The position numbers and the translations under genes are program-made. Below are positions 17,637 through 27,434 of a stretch of DNA of 64,000 nucleotides, piece by piece. Each line of letters opens with the position of its first letter. Position 1 is the first letter of the stretch. The notes below the pieces were generated by a model. It was not told the DNA's origin, made no database searches, and saw nothing but the letters and a program-made list of their open reading frames with translations. Origin of the DNA: Janthinobacterium sp. Its GTDB lineage: Bacteria > Pseudomonadota > Gammaproteobacteria > Burkholderiales > Chitinibacteraceae. Location of the stretch: the NCBI GenBank assembly GCA_025360045.1, contig JANYCY010000091.1:1-64000 (forward strand), read 5' to 3'.

Positions 17637-19391
17637 CTAAGAATTGGCAAATTGCGCTGCATGCATTCTGCTATACATGCCCTTGCTCGCCATCAAGGCC
17701 TGATGTGTGCCGCTTTCAACAATCTTGCCCTGTTGCATGACTACAATCCGGTTGGCGTTTTCGATGGTAGAAAGGCGGTGAGCAATCACCAGCGTGGTGC
17801 GGCCTTGCATCAGGTTTTCTAGTGCGTCTTGCACCTTGCGTTCGGATTCGGTATCTAGCGCACTGGTGGCTTCATCCAAAATCAAAATCGGCGCATCTTT
17901 ATAAATGGCGCGAGCAATGGCGAGGCGCTGGCGCTGGCCACCAGACAAACGCATGCCATTTTCACCCAGCAGAGTATTCATGCCATCTGGCATGGCATCG
18001 ATAAACTCTAAGGCATGTGCTGCAATGGCCGCCTGACGTACACGGTCTAGATCGACTTCACTACCGTAAGCAATATTGGCGATCACGCTATCATTAAATA
18101 GAATCACATCTTGCGAAACGAGGGCGATTTGCTGACGCAGGTTGCCAAGCTGGTAATCGGCTAGCGGCACTTTATCGATTAAAATTTGCCCAGCATTCAG
18201 CTCATAAAAACGCGGCAATAGATTTGCCAGCGTGGTTTTACCGCTGCCCGAGCTGCCAACAAGTGCAATGGTTTCACCTGGTAGAATGTCGAGTGAGATG
18301 CCATCGAGTGCCGCTTTGCCATCGTTCCCATAGGCAAACTGAATGTCTTGCAAAGAAATAGCCCCTTGCACGCGGGGGAGTTGGTGCTGTCCCTGATTGG
18401 CTTCTGGCAGCTCATCCAAAATGGCAAAGACTGATTCAGCCGCAGCAAGGCCCTTATGCAGGCTTTCATTAATTTTGGTTAGATTTTTGATGGGCTGTTG
18501 CAACATCATCATAAGCACCATAAAAGCCACAAACGATCCAGCCGTCAGCGCGCCGCTTTGTGCTCGCAAGCTGGCGTAATACACAATGACAGCCAAAGTA
18601 ACGCCGATTAAAAACATAATCAGCCCCGAGTTGGTGCTGGATGTGATGGCCTGCTTGACGGAAAGATGGCGCACATTGCTATTGGTATCAGCAAAACGGT
18701 TAGTTTCGTATGAAAAGCCACCGAAGATTTTAATCATGCGCTGCCCAGACAAGCTCTCGTCTAAGATTTGCGTCATCTGGCCCATGGCTGCCTGAGTTTC
18801 ACGCGAAAGCCTGCGTTGGCGCTTACCTACTACGCTGATACTCACCGCTACGCCGGGCAATAAAATTAGGCAGAGCAGGGTGAGCTGCCAATCCAAATAC
18901 AGCATATAGACGATCAGAAACACAAGGAAAAGCGAGTCTTTAACCAGTACCGTAAGCACTTTTGTGCCTGCGTCCATAATCTGGTTTACGTCGTAAGTGA
19001 CTCGCGATAGCAAGACGCCAACCGAGTTTTGATCGTAAAACTTAACCGGCAGAGTGAGCAGACGGCTGAACATTCTGCTGCGCAAATTGTGCATGACCCG
19101 TGATGAAATCCAGACGCTGGTGTAGTCGTTTCCAAAGTTGGAAATCAATCGCATCAGGGCGAGGCCTAAAATCTGCGCAGGCAATATCCACGCTTGGCTT
19201 CTGGCGAGGGCCTCGGCGGCGGCGGTGGATTTTAGGTTTTTATCGACTAAAGGTTGTAATAAGCCGCCCAAGGCCACATCCACGGCTGCTGCCACAGCAA
19301 GGCAAACAATGGAAATGGCGACCATTTTCCAGTAAGGGCGAATTTCGCCCAGGATGCGCATATAAAGAGCTCGATTATTCATCGCTGACAT
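17637..19391 (-). CDS. msbA: lipid A export ABC transporter MsbA
   Basis: A 584-residue half-transporter that flips lipid A-core across the inner membrane. Six membrane helices fill about residues 10-310, then an ATPase domain: Walker A GSSGSGKTTLANLL, signature LSGGQRQRLAIARA, Walker B ILILDEATSALD, and the H-loop IAHRLST. ATG 19391 follows AAGG at a seven-base spacing; longer frames run into intergenic sequence. lpxK, often next to msbA, is absent here. Family assignment could in principle be another lipid exporter, but length and motifs fit MsbA. Confidence 0.9.
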   Translation of the reverse strand: MSAMNNRALYMRILGEIRPYWKMVAISIVCLAVAAAVDVALGGLLQPLVDKNLKSTAAAEALARSQAWILPAQILGLALMRLISNFGNDYTSVWISSRVMHNLRSRMFSRLLTLPVKFYDQNSVGVLLSRVTYDVNQIMDAGTKVLTVLVKDSLFLVFLIVYMLYLDWQLTLLCLILLPGVAVSISVVGKRQRRLSRETQAAMGQMTQILDESLSGQRMIKIFGGFSYETNRFADTNSNVRHLSVKQAITSSTNSGLIMFLIGVTLAVIVYYASLRAQSGALTAGSFVAFMVLMMMLQQPIKNLTKINESLHKGLAAAESVFAILDELPEANQGQHQLPRVQGAISLQDIQFAYGNDGKAALDGISLDILPGETIALVGSSGSGKTTLANLLPRFYELNAGQILIDKVPLADYQLGNLRQQIALVSQDVILFNDSVIANIAYGSEVDLDRVRQAAIAAHALEFIDAMPDGMNTLLGENGMRLSGGQRQRLAIARAIYKDAPILILDEATSALDTESERKVQDALENLMQGRTTLVIAHRLSTIENANRIVVMQQGKIVESGTHQALMASKGMYSRMHAAQFANS

Positions 19392-19536
19392 CGGCGTGCC
19401 TTGGTTCAGGTTTTTCGGACAGGGGCGGATTATACGCTGTAGCTGGCCGTTCATGGGCGGGAGGAATTCGCCGTTTTGGGCCAGGGAATTTAATGTCCTT
19501 TAGGGCGGGCCATACCTGTCCTACATATTTAGCGGC

Positions 19537-20253
19537 TCACAAATCCCCGTATCTGCTTTGCAAGATAGCCGCAATCACCGGCGCTACCGTTTCGGTGCGA
19601 AAGATTCTGGGGCCAAGGATCAGCGGGGTGTAGCCAGCGGCCACCGCAAGTGTTTCTTCGGCATCAGAAAACCCACCTTCCGGGCCGATTAAAACGGCGG
19701 CGCTGCGGGCGCTGGGTGGCAGTTCACTTTGCCGGATTGCGCCTATCGGCGAGAGCAGTAGCTTGAGTTCGGCAGCTTGTGCCAGCGCTTGCTCAAACTT
19801 GATGGCAGGCAAAATGACCGGCACTCGGGTACGGCCGCATTGCTCGCAGGCCGATACTGCGATGGCTTGCCAATGGGCAAGGCGTTTTTCGGCGCGCTCA
19901 CCGCTAAGGCGCTGCTGGCAATACTCGGAGATCACCGGCTGAATACGGCTGACACCCAGCTCGCTGGCTTTTTGGATGGTGTAATCCATACGATCGCTGG
20001 CCGAGATTGCTTGAACCAGCGTGAGATCCAGCGGCGATTCCCTATCTTGCTCGTCCCAAGCGAGCACTTCGACCGCTACATGGCGCTTGCCCATTTCGGT
20101 GACGCGCGCGGCGTATTCACCGCCTTGCCCATTAAACAAGATGATGTCGTCATCAGGCTGCAAGCGCAGCACTTGTACATGGCGGGCAACACTTTCTGGC
20201 AGGTTAAAGCCAAGGCCAGCGGCCAGCGGCATATCAAGGAAAAATCTAGGCAT
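19537..20253 (-). CDS. rsmE: 16S rRNA m3U1498 methyltransferase
   Basis: A 238-residue SPOUT-class methyltransferase acting on U1498 of 16S rRNA. An N-terminal PUA-like part (about 1-70) precedes the knotted SAM domain with LIGPEGGFSDAE and LGPRIFRTETVAPV, both diagnostic. ATG 20253 is preceded by GAGGTGG, an excellent ribosome site; the longer frame is not supported. Divergent from the RND genes. Confidence 0.92.
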   Translation of the reverse strand: MPRFFLDMPLAAGLGFNLPESVARHVQVLRLQPDDDIILFNGQGGEYAARVTEMGKRHVAVEVLAWDEQDRESPLDLTLVQAISASDRMDYTIQKASELGVSRIQPVISEYCQQRLSGERAEKRLAHWQAIAVSACEQCGRTRVPVILPAIKFEQALAQAAELKLLLSPIGAIRQSELPPSARSAAVLIGPEGGFSDAEETLAVAAGYTPLILGPRIFRTETVAPVIAAILQSRYGDL

Positions 20254-20530
20254 ATCCACCTCGTACATTTGAGGACTTGGTATACCGCAAGGAGGCAGGG
20301 GATTCAAGTGCTGGCAGGGATTTTGCCTGATCTGCTAGGGGCTAGAAATCAAGCTGCGCCCTGAGCATGCCCTGAGTTTGGATATGACGTTTTGATTAAG
20401 TACAAATTTAATACAATGTTTATAAGCCTCGTGACATCAAATTGAAGCAGAATATGCTGATGGACTGCTTGGCTGTGGCATTATTCTGGTACTTAGGACT
20501 TGGTTGATATTAATTTCTAAGGTGATTAGC

Positions 20531-20605
20531 CCGTCATCCCCGAGTGTTTTTATCGGGGATCCAGCCGCGCAGCTGGATTCCCGCCAAAGGCATGCGGGAA
20601 TGACG
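20531..20605. repeat. CGTCATTCCCG intergenic hairpin element, copy 2
   Basis: CCGTCATCCCCGAGTG at the left, CATGCGGGAATGACGG at the right, with an inner GGATCCAGC/GCTGGATTCC stem. Same family as copies at 8484-8558 and 36689-36763. It sits between the divergent rsmE and RND genes. Confidence 0.85.
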
Positions 20606-20677
20606 GTAAAGTTATCTCGGGATGTATTTCGAGCCGTATGCCTATCGTTAAACCCCTTTTGAAAGAAGCCTCTCTGT

Positions 20678-23600
20678 ATGTGGATAACCAAGGTAAGTAT
20701 CAAACATCCGGTCTTTGCAACGATGGTGATGTTGGCGCTGCTGGTATTGGGTATGGCGTCGTATGGCTTGCTGCCGGTGGAGCGTATGCCGCCCGTGGCC
20801 AGTCCACAGGTATTTATACAGCTCAGTTATCCGGGTGCATCGCCAGAGGCAATTGAAAACGATTTGATCAAGCCGCTAGAAGAGCAGATCAATACCGTGA
20901 ACGGAGTGAAGCGTATCTGGGCCACGGCGCGTGAAGGCTCGGCCTTTATGTCGATAGAGTTTCGTATGGATGCGAACTCGGCCAATGGCTTACAAGAAAT
21001 CCGCGATAAAGTGGCCTTGATTAAGCCTAACTTTCCTAAGGAAGCCAAAGATCCTCTGGTCTTAAAGGCAGATATCAGTGGAGAAGATCAGCCTGTAGTC
21101 CAGCTTGCACTGCGATCCGGCACGCTCAGCCTGCGTGAGTTGAGTATGTTGTCCGAGCAGGTGGTGGTGAAGCGCTTACGCACAGCCCCTGGCGTGGGCA
21201 GCATTAATAGTAATGGTTTGGTGAACCGCCAAATTCAACTGCGCCTGCGCCGTGATGCGCTTAATAGCTATGGGCTTGGGGTTGATCAGGTAATCAATGC
21301 TGTGCGCGAAGCCAACCAAGACGTGCCTGCGGGCCGGATTGTGAATGGCGATCACGAGCAGCTGGTGCGCCTCGAAGGCAAGATTAAAGACCCTAAGCAA
21401 TTTGGCAAAATCATTGTGGCTCGCCAAGCCAATACGCCGGTTTATCTAGAGCAGGTCGCCGATGTGATTGATGGCGAGCAAGAGCGCACGTCGATTTCGC
21501 GCCTTGATGGGCAATCCGTCATCAGCTTGGATATCTTCCCGATTCAAGGAAGCAATATTGTTGAGCTGGGCGATGGCGTAAAGGCGGTGGTAGAGAAGAT
21601 GCAATCTTCCTTACCAGCAGGGGCCGAGCTGACCATTGTGCAGGCCAGTTCGGATGAAATTAAAAGCGCGCTGAATCACACAAAAATCACGATATTAGAA
21701 GGCGGTATTCTGACGACGCTGATCGTGTTTATGTTTTTGCATTCATGGCGCAGTACGGTGATTACCGCTTTAACCCTACCGATCTCCGTGATTGCGACGT
21801 TTATTGTGGTACATGCCTGCGGCTTTTCTTTGAATATGCTGACGTTGATGGCGTTGAGCTTGTCGATAGGCTTATTGATTGATGACGCGATTGTGGTGCG
21901 AGAAAACATCGTCCGCCATTTAGGCATGGGTAAAAACCACCTCAGAGCTGCGCACGAGGGGACAGAGGAAATTGGTCTTGCGGTGATGGCAACCACTTTT
22001 GCCATTGTGGCAGTGTTTGTGCCAGTGGCATTTATGCACGGCATTATCGGGCAGTTTTTCTTTCAGTTTGGGATTACCGTCACGGTGGCGGTACTGGTGT
22101 CGCTGTTTGTTAGCTTTACGCTTGACCCGATGCTGTCTTCTATCTGGCACGATCCTGAAGGTAATCGCTTTAAAAGCTGGCCACGGATGGGCCGGTTTAT
22201 GGCGGCTTTTGAGCGCAAGATTGAATCTTTGCACGTGGTCTATGGGCGCTTTCTGGCTTGGTCCTTGGGCAAAAGAAAAACGGTATTAGCCGCCGCATGT
22301 GCCTTTTTTATTGGCAGCCTATTTTTACTACCCTTTATTGGTACAGAGTTTGAGCCCAAGCAGGATCTGGGTTTGGTGCGTATGCAATTGAATACGCCGA
22401 TTGGCTCTAGCCTGACGTACACCGACGATAAGGTGAAGCAGATTGAAGCCTCTTTAAAATCATTTAAAGAAATTGCTTCGGTGCAAACGGCTGTGGGCGT
22501 ACAAAACAGCAAGAATATGGCGGAAATTACGCTCAAATTAATCGAGCGTAAAAAACGCAGATCACAAGACGATATCGAAAAAGAAATTCGTAAGGCGGTG
22601 GGCCGTGTAGCAGGTGTTGAATTATCCATAGGCGGCGGTGGCGGTAAGCCGATCTTTATTAGCGTTTTTGGCCCAGACGCAGGCAAGCTCAGCGAAATTA
22701 CCAGTAATTTAATGCAGAAAATCGCCAAGATTCCAGGCGTGGTTGATTTGGAAAGCAGCGAAAAAGCCTTTACTCCGACGGTAGCCATCAAAATTGATAA
22801 TGAAGCGGCCAACGATTTAGGCCTCAATAATGCCCAGATCGGCAATGCATTACGCTCATTGATTTCTGGCGAAACCATTAGCCATTATTTGGCAAGCGAT
22901 GGGCAAAATTATGATGTGGTGGTGCAATTGGCCGAACAAGACCGCCGCACGGCTTCAGACTTGGGCGATTTGTATTTAAGCAGCAGTAAAAGCAATAGCG
23001 ATGGCTCGCCCAAGCTAGTGTCTTTGCGCCAAGTGGCTAGCTTAGAAAAAAGCACCAGTGCCCAGCAATTAAAACGCCTCGATATGCAACGCCGTGTTTC
23101 GCTCTACGCTAATGTGCAAGGTCGTCCTAGCGGTACGGTCAGTGGTGAAGTGCAAGCGCTGTTGGATAAAACCGAATTACCCGCTGGCTATCACTTTGGT
23201 ACAGGCGGCCAGCAGGCCGAGATGCAAGAAGCGGTTGCTGCCTTCCTTGGTGCAATTGGCCTAGCGCTGATCTTTATTTACTTTGTTTTAGCTTCGCAAT
23301 TTGGCAGCTTTTTACAGCCGCTGGCGATTATGGCGTCCCTGCCATTCTCACTGACGGGCGCGTTATTGGCCTTATTCTTTACCGGCACCACCATCAATTT
23401 ATTCTCCATGATCGGTTTTATGATGCTGCTCGGTTTAGCGGTTAAAAACGCGATTCTTCTGGTGGATTTTGCCAACACCGCCAAGCGGGAAGGGCAGACG
23501 GTAAAAGACGCTTTGCTCTCTGCTGGGCAAGTTCGTTTGCGCCCGATTTTGATGACCACCGCGGCGATGATTTTTGGCATGTTGCCCATGTCGCTGGGTT

Positions 23601-23773
23601 TGGGCGAGGGCGGAGAAACACAAGCCGCAATGGGCCGGGCGATTATTGGGGGGGTGATTTCCTCCACCGTGCTGACCTTGATTGTGGTGCCGATTTTATA
23701 CGCCTATCTCGACGGCTGGGCCGTCAAGCGTAAAGCGCGTAAGGCGCTGAAACTGGCGGTCGTTTCCGCATAA
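20678..23773 (+). CDS. RND efflux permease (HAE1/AcrB family)
   Basis: A 1031-residue inner-membrane proton-driven pump of the AcrB/MexF superfamily. The first membrane helix (about 11-30) is followed by a large periplasmic loop, a middle helix block (about 335-535) with the proton-relay LLIDDAIVVREN, a second periplasmic loop, and a C-terminal helix block. Substrates of this family are drugs, dyes, detergents or lipids; specificity cannot be read. Unusually it precedes its adaptor gene, with 57 bases between them; no outer-membrane factor or regulator gene is adjacent. Confidence 0.9.
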   Translation: MWITKVSIKHPVFATMVMLALLVLGMASYGLLPVERMPPVASPQVFIQLSYPGASPEAIENDLIKPLEEQINTVNGVKRIWATAREGSAFMSIEFRMDANSANGLQEIRDKVALIKPNFPKEAKDPLVLKADISGEDQPVVQLALRSGTLSLRELSMLSEQVVVKRLRTAPGVGSINSNGLVNRQIQLRLRRDALNSYGLGVDQVINAVREANQDVPAGRIVNGDHEQLVRLEGKIKDPKQFGKIIVARQANTPVYLEQVADVIDGEQERTSISRLDGQSVISLDIFPIQGSNIVELGDGVKAVVEKMQSSLPAGAELTIVQASSDEIKSALNHTKITILEGGILTTLIVFMFLHSWRSTVITALTLPISVIATFIVVHACGFSLNMLTLMALSLSIGLLIDDAIVVRENIVRHLGMGKNHLRAAHEGTEEIGLAVMATTFAIVAVFVPVAFMHGIIGQFFFQFGITVTVAVLVSLFVSFTLDPMLSSIWHDPEGNRFKSWPRMGRFMAAFERKIESLHVVYGRFLAWSLGKRKTVLAAACAFFIGSLFLLPFIGTEFEPKQDLGLVRMQLNTPIGSSLTYTDDKVKQIEASLKSFKEIASVQTAVGVQNSKNMAEITLKLIERKKRRSQDDIEKEIRKAVGRVAGVELSIGGGGGKPIFISVFGPDAGKLSEITSNLMQKIAKIPGVVDLESSEKAFTPTVAIKIDNEAANDLGLNNAQIGNALRSLISGETISHYLASDGQNYDVVVQLAEQDRRTASDLGDLYLSSSKSNSDGSPKLVSLRQVASLEKSTSAQQLKRLDMQRRVSLYANVQGRPSGTVSGEVQALLDKTELPAGYHFGTGGQQAEMQEAVAAFLGAIGLALIFIYFVLASQFGSFLQPLAIMASLPFSLTGALLALFFTGTTINLFSMIGFMMLLGLAVKNAILLVDFANTAKREGQTVKDALLSAGQVRLRPILMTTAAMIFGMLPMSLGLGEGGETQAAMGRAIIGGVISSTVLTLIVVPILYAYLDGWAVKRKARKALKLAVVSA

Positions 23774-23830
23774 ATTGTAGCGTTCAAAGATGATTGACCT
23801 TGCTCTCATCATTAATCAGGAATAAATGCG

Positions 23831-24952
23831 ATGACTGTATTTAAAAAAAGAAGTATTGGCCTGGGCTTATTGTTTGTGGTGCTGGCTGCGGGGGGCGTAG
23901 CGTTTACTCAGGGCAAGGCGAAAGAGCCTAAAGCAGAAGACAAAAACGCTCCACGTAAATTGGAGTTTGCTGCGGCAGATTTGGCGGTGGTTACCTTGCG
24001 CCCTTTGGATCAATCCATTCCTATCAACGGGGCTTTGCAGGCAGTGAACCATGCTGCACTGCGCTCTAAAGTATCAGCCCAAGTCGATCAAGTTTTGGTG
24101 CGTGAAGGCGAGGAAGTCAAAGCGGGGCAGATCTTGGCGCGCTTTGATGCCAGCAATATTGCGGCGCAATTAAACGAGCGGCAAAGCAATCTGGAAATGG
24201 CCAAGGCCGAGCTGAGCCTAGCCGAAAAAACCCACGGCAAAAATCAGACTTTACAAAAACAGGGCTTTATTTCTGGTAATGCCTTTGATAGCAGCTCCAG
24301 CAGCCTTGCCGTTAGCCTCGCTAAATTAAAAGCGATTCAGGCGCAAGTGGCCGTGGCCAAAAACGCCATGGACGATATGGTGCTGCATGCCCCAATTGGC
24401 GGGCAGATCAGTAAGCGCTTTATTCAGCCTGGTGAAAAGGTTGATCAGAATTCTGAGCTATTTAATATCGTTGATTTATCCGCGATGGAGCTGCAAGTGG
24501 CCGTGCCAGCCAGCCAAATCGCCAATGTATCGGCAGGCCAGCTGGCCGAGTTTCAAGTCGATGGCTTTAGCGGCAAAGTATTTAATGGCACGGTGCAGCG
24601 CATCAACCCAGAAGTCGAGAAAAACTCCCGTGCCATTACCGTGTTTATTGCGGTGAAAAACCCTGCAGGCGCTTTGCGCGGCGGCATGTTTGCCAAAGGA
24701 CAGCTCGCACTTGGGCAATCACAAGCCAAACTCACGATTCCCAATAGCGCCGTACTCGGTGGCGCAACCGACCCTTATGTCTATAGCCTAGAAAACGGCA
24801 AAATCGCCCAAAGAAAAGTTGGCTTGGGAAGTAATGACGAGCGCAGCGGCTTAGTAGAAATCACCACCGGCCTAAACGCTGGCACAAAAGTGCTGGCTAG
24901 AAAAATGGACGGCATTAAGCCGGGTATGGTGGCGACTGCGGTGGGGGGCTAG
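23831..24952 (+). CDS. RND periplasmic adaptor (membrane fusion protein)
   Basis: A 373-residue adaptor linking the pump to an outer-membrane channel. It has an N-terminal membrane anchor or uncleaved signal (about 8-28), a lipoyl half-motif VDQVLVREGEEVKAGQIL, a short coiled-coil hairpin (about 115-180), the second lipoyl half and beta-barrel domains. No lipobox Cys is seen. ATG 23831 follows AGGAATAAATGCG. Cotranscribed with the permease upstream. Confidence 0.88.
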   Translation: MTVFKKRSIGLGLLFVVLAAGGVAFTQGKAKEPKAEDKNAPRKLEFAAADLAVVTLRPLDQSIPINGALQAVNHAALRSKVSAQVDQVLVREGEEVKAGQILARFDASNIAAQLNERQSNLEMAKAELSLAEKTHGKNQTLQKQGFISGNAFDSSSSSLAVSLAKLKAIQAQVAVAKNAMDDMVLHAPIGGQISKRFIQPGEKVDQNSELFNIVDLSAMELQVAVPASQIANVSAGQLAEFQVDGFSGKVFNGTVQRINPEVEKNSRAITVFIAVKNPAGALRGGMFAKGQLALGQSQAKLTIPNSAVLGGATDPYVYSLENGKIAQRKVGLGSNDERSGLVEITTGLNAGTKVLARKMDGIKPGMVATAVGG

Positions 24953-25407
24953 GCTTATTTATATTCGCAGGGTGGGGTTAACTCCATCCGGGCTAAGAAA
25001 AGTCCAAAAGATCTTTTTAGTGCCTTCGGCACGTTAATTTTGGAGCGGTTGCCACCGCGGGGGCGTTCTTTTCTTGAACGGCCAAGAAACGAACCAAAAG
25101 AAGGCCGCCCCACGAAACACGAAGGCCCCTACGCTGCGGACAATCGAGTCGGCGGCGGGCGGGATTGGCTCGCTGCCTCGCTCCCTTGCCGAAACCCCGC
25201 CCCGCTTGTTCCTCGCTACGGCGTGTTTCAAGGGGACTTTAAAGCCCTATGCAGAGAGCGTAGTCATTACGTTTTTTGCTGTTTGCTAATGACAAAACAA
25301 TTTGCTTAGCACGTATGGGTTGCACCTGCCCTACGAAAAATTCAGCTTAGGGCATTGGTTTGGGGTGATATGCATTTTAAGGTGGGCACCTTTGCCCACC
25401 CAAATAT
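24953..25407. other. 455-base gap with a GC-rich putative repeat element
   Basis: Between the convergent adaptor and creD genes. It holds a small hairpin (GTGCC/GGCAC, 25019-25031, possible weak terminator), an inverted repeat with arms GTTCTTTTCTTG and CAAGAAACGAAC (25065-25094), a GC-rich stretch to about 25230 whose frames give only low-complexity shadow proteins, and a GGTGGGCACC palindrome at 25379-25401. No real gene is visible. Confidence 0.6.
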
Positions 25408-26841
25408 TTAAACCACAGTCTCTGCACTCGCTGGCCGCAGCGCTTGCCAGTCCATTTTACGGGTGAGGATCATCACGCAGCTGAGTAAGCCAAATAGCGT
25501 GATACTGCCCATCAGTAGCGCCATATCTTCTGATTGCAATATGCCATAGAGCAGGCCATACAGTGCGGCTAAAACTGCGGCAAACCCCACTCCTCGTTGC
25601 CATGCGGCCAAGACAAAACTCACGTAATAGCCAAGCAATAACACCGATGCGGCTGCGGCGCTCCAATAAGCTTTGGCAAAGCCTAGGTGTTCAGATAGCG
25701 ATAATGTCAGCAGGAAAAACAGGGCTAAGGCCGCGCCGACTAAGGCGTATTGCACAGGGTGGATTTCGATTCGTCTCATCAGCGCCATTAAAAACACCGC
25801 GCCAAAAATCACCAATACAAATAACTCGGCATATTTAATGGTGCGCTCGTTTAAGACGTATCGATCTACAGGGTCGACAAGGCGCAGGCCTACCGAGGCG
25901 GATGAGCATTCTGTTTCGCTGCATTTGCTGGTTTGTACGCCGCCAGTGGCTAGCTGACTGGTTTGCCAGCGTGCGCTAAAGCCTTGTGCCGTCACACTGC
26001 GTTCGATCGGCGCAAAGTTGCCGCTAAAGCTAGGGTGCGGCCAGTTGCCGGCTAGGGCTACATGGCTTTCTTTGCCTACAGGCTCGATCAGTAATTGCGT
26101 TGTGCCGCTGAGTTTTAGATTGAGCTTGAAATCCAGTGATTGCGCATTTTCTGGCAGGGTCACCATGGCGTGCACGCCATTGCCGAGGCTTGTTTTAGCG
26201 ACGGCGGGGCTCGCTGCTGCTTCTGCAACAACAGCCTCACTTTTTTCTGAAGTATTTACCGTGGAATGAGATCCGATAGCCGCTTGAGCTGTACCCGGCT
26301 CAAAGTTCAGCGTGTCGGCCGCTAGCGTGCCGCCCATATTTTGAATACCACGTACATCCGATAAGCTAAGCACCAGATATGGCTTGCCCCAGCGGCTGCT
26401 GATTTTTTCACGGCTGGAGCTAGGATGTTGCTCGTAGCTGGGGAGCGGGGCCAAGGCAAAGCGCCCGGATAGGATTAAATCACTGCGGTAAATCGGCGCT
26501 TCAAAAATGCCGCGTTTCAGGCTTTCTACCGCCAATTGCCCCTTGGCCCAAAACTGCTCGGGGCTGATGATGATATTGCGGCTGCTTGTGCTGTCTTCCC
26601 AAGCACTGACTTTGCCTTGAGGCGTGGTTTGCTCGACTAATTTGCTGGTGGTTTCGGTGAGTGGCAGCACCAAGAAGGGCCCTTTCACCGTTTGTTCACC
26701 CGCGCTAAATTGTGAAATTTCTTGGCGCACTTCCTGAGCGCGTTGTTGCCGCTCAAAAACCAAATGCCGCACCAGATTTAAAACAAACAGCATCCCCAGC
26801 ATCAGCAGGCCGATGGTAATGATTTTCCACTTGAACTTCAT
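25408..26841 (-). CDS. creD: CreD-like inner membrane protein
   Basis: A 477-residue CreD-family membrane protein. One N-terminal helix (about 5-25) leads to a large periplasmic domain with the conserved GPFLVLPL segment near residue 55, then five or six C-terminal helices (about 335-465). In enterics creD is the main target of the CreBC two-component system and affects envelope integrity and colicin or beta-lactam tolerance. Here the gene is complete, but creB and creC upstream are truncated and two other genes intervene, so its control must differ. Confidence 0.85.
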   Translation of the reverse strand: MKFKWKIITIGLLMLGMLFVLNLVRHLVFERQQRAQEVRQEISQFSAGEQTVKGPFLVLPLTETTSKLVEQTTPQGKVSAWEDSTSSRNIIISPEQFWAKGQLAVESLKRGIFEAPIYRSDLILSGRFALAPLPSYEQHPSSSREKISSRWGKPYLVLSLSDVRGIQNMGGTLAADTLNFEPGTAQAAIGSHSTVNTSEKSEAVVAEAAASPAVAKTSLGNGVHAMVTLPENAQSLDFKLNLKLSGTTQLLIEPVGKESHVALAGNWPHPSFSGNFAPIERSVTAQGFSARWQTSQLATGGVQTSKCSETECSSASVGLRLVDPVDRYVLNERTIKYAELFVLVIFGAVFLMALMRRIEIHPVQYALVGAALALFFLLTLSLSEHLGFAKAYWSAAAASVLLLGYYVSFVLAAWQRGVGFAAVLAALYGLLYGILQSEDMALLMGSITLFGLLSCVMILTRKMDWQALRPASAETVV

Positions 26842-26868
26842 GATCTTCCCCTTGAGTGATGGGGCATT

Positions 26869-26919
26869 GTGGATGGCTGATGTGGAGGGAAAATGCGGGG
26901 AATGTGGAGATTGTGTGGA
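26869..26919 (-). promoter_or_regulatory. cre-tag-like repeats upstream of creD
   Basis: On the minus strand TCCAC-N6-TCCAC (plus-strand GTGGA at 26904 and 26915) has the geometry of the known CreB site TTCAC-N6-TTCAC. Further GTGGA copies start at 26882 (22 bases away) and 26869. They lie 28-78 bases before the creD ATG. Function is inference from spacing and position. Confidence 0.4.
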
Positions 26920-26930
26920 GAAGGGGATTT

Positions 26931-27425
26931 TTATTTGCTGGCAGGGCGGCTTGCCGAAATGGATGGAACACCCTGCTGCTGAAGTTGCTCAATAGCGGCA
27001 TTGCTTAATTTTTCACGTTTTTCGCTGTCTTGCATTTGCAGATAAAGCCACGCAAACATTGAAAAAGCGATTGTAATAAGAGAGCCAATTAAACCAGCAA
27101 TCACATTTTCGGCAATTGATCTGCCCCAGCCTTTATTGACTGTTTGGACGATTTTATCGTCACGTAATCGCGCGACTTGTTGTTGGATCTCTACTGCGGC
27201 GACTTGATCTACAATTTCATTTACTTCGCGCTCGGCTCGTTCACGGTATTCGAGAATCTTTTGAGGGCTCTTGGCAAAACTATGAAACTGATCGAGGGGA
27301 GGTTCTGCTCCGTTATTATTGGTTTTAAATGTTTCTATCCAATTGATTTTTTCTTCTTTGTAAAACGTATACGCCACACGACCGACAAAGTCTTGAAAGT
27401 CGGTGTAGATACGATGATTACTCAT
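26931..27425 (-). CDS. hypothetical protein with one membrane helix
   Basis: A 164-residue protein: a soluble N-terminal part with a charged, probably coiled region (about 60-90), one membrane helix (about 106-129) and a polar C-terminal tail with a Gln-rich stretch. I do not recognise the family. It lies nine bases after a 62-residue ORF, and both sit between the creC remnant and creD, where enteric cre loci have nothing. Confidence 0.6.
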   Translation of the reverse strand: MSNHRIYTDFQDFVGRVAYTFYKEEKINWIETFKTNNNGAEPPLDQFHSFAKSPQKILEYRERAEREVNEIVDQVAAVEIQQQVARLRDDKIVQTVNKGWGRSIAENVIAGLIGSLITIAFSMFAWLYLQMQDSEKREKLSNAAIEQLQQQGVPSISASRPASK

Positions 27426-27434
27426 TGAATGGGC

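Noticed and set aside
22240-22878. 212-codon minus-strand frame opposite the RND permease
   Set aside because: Lies fully within the permease gene and has no recognisable motif or neighbours.
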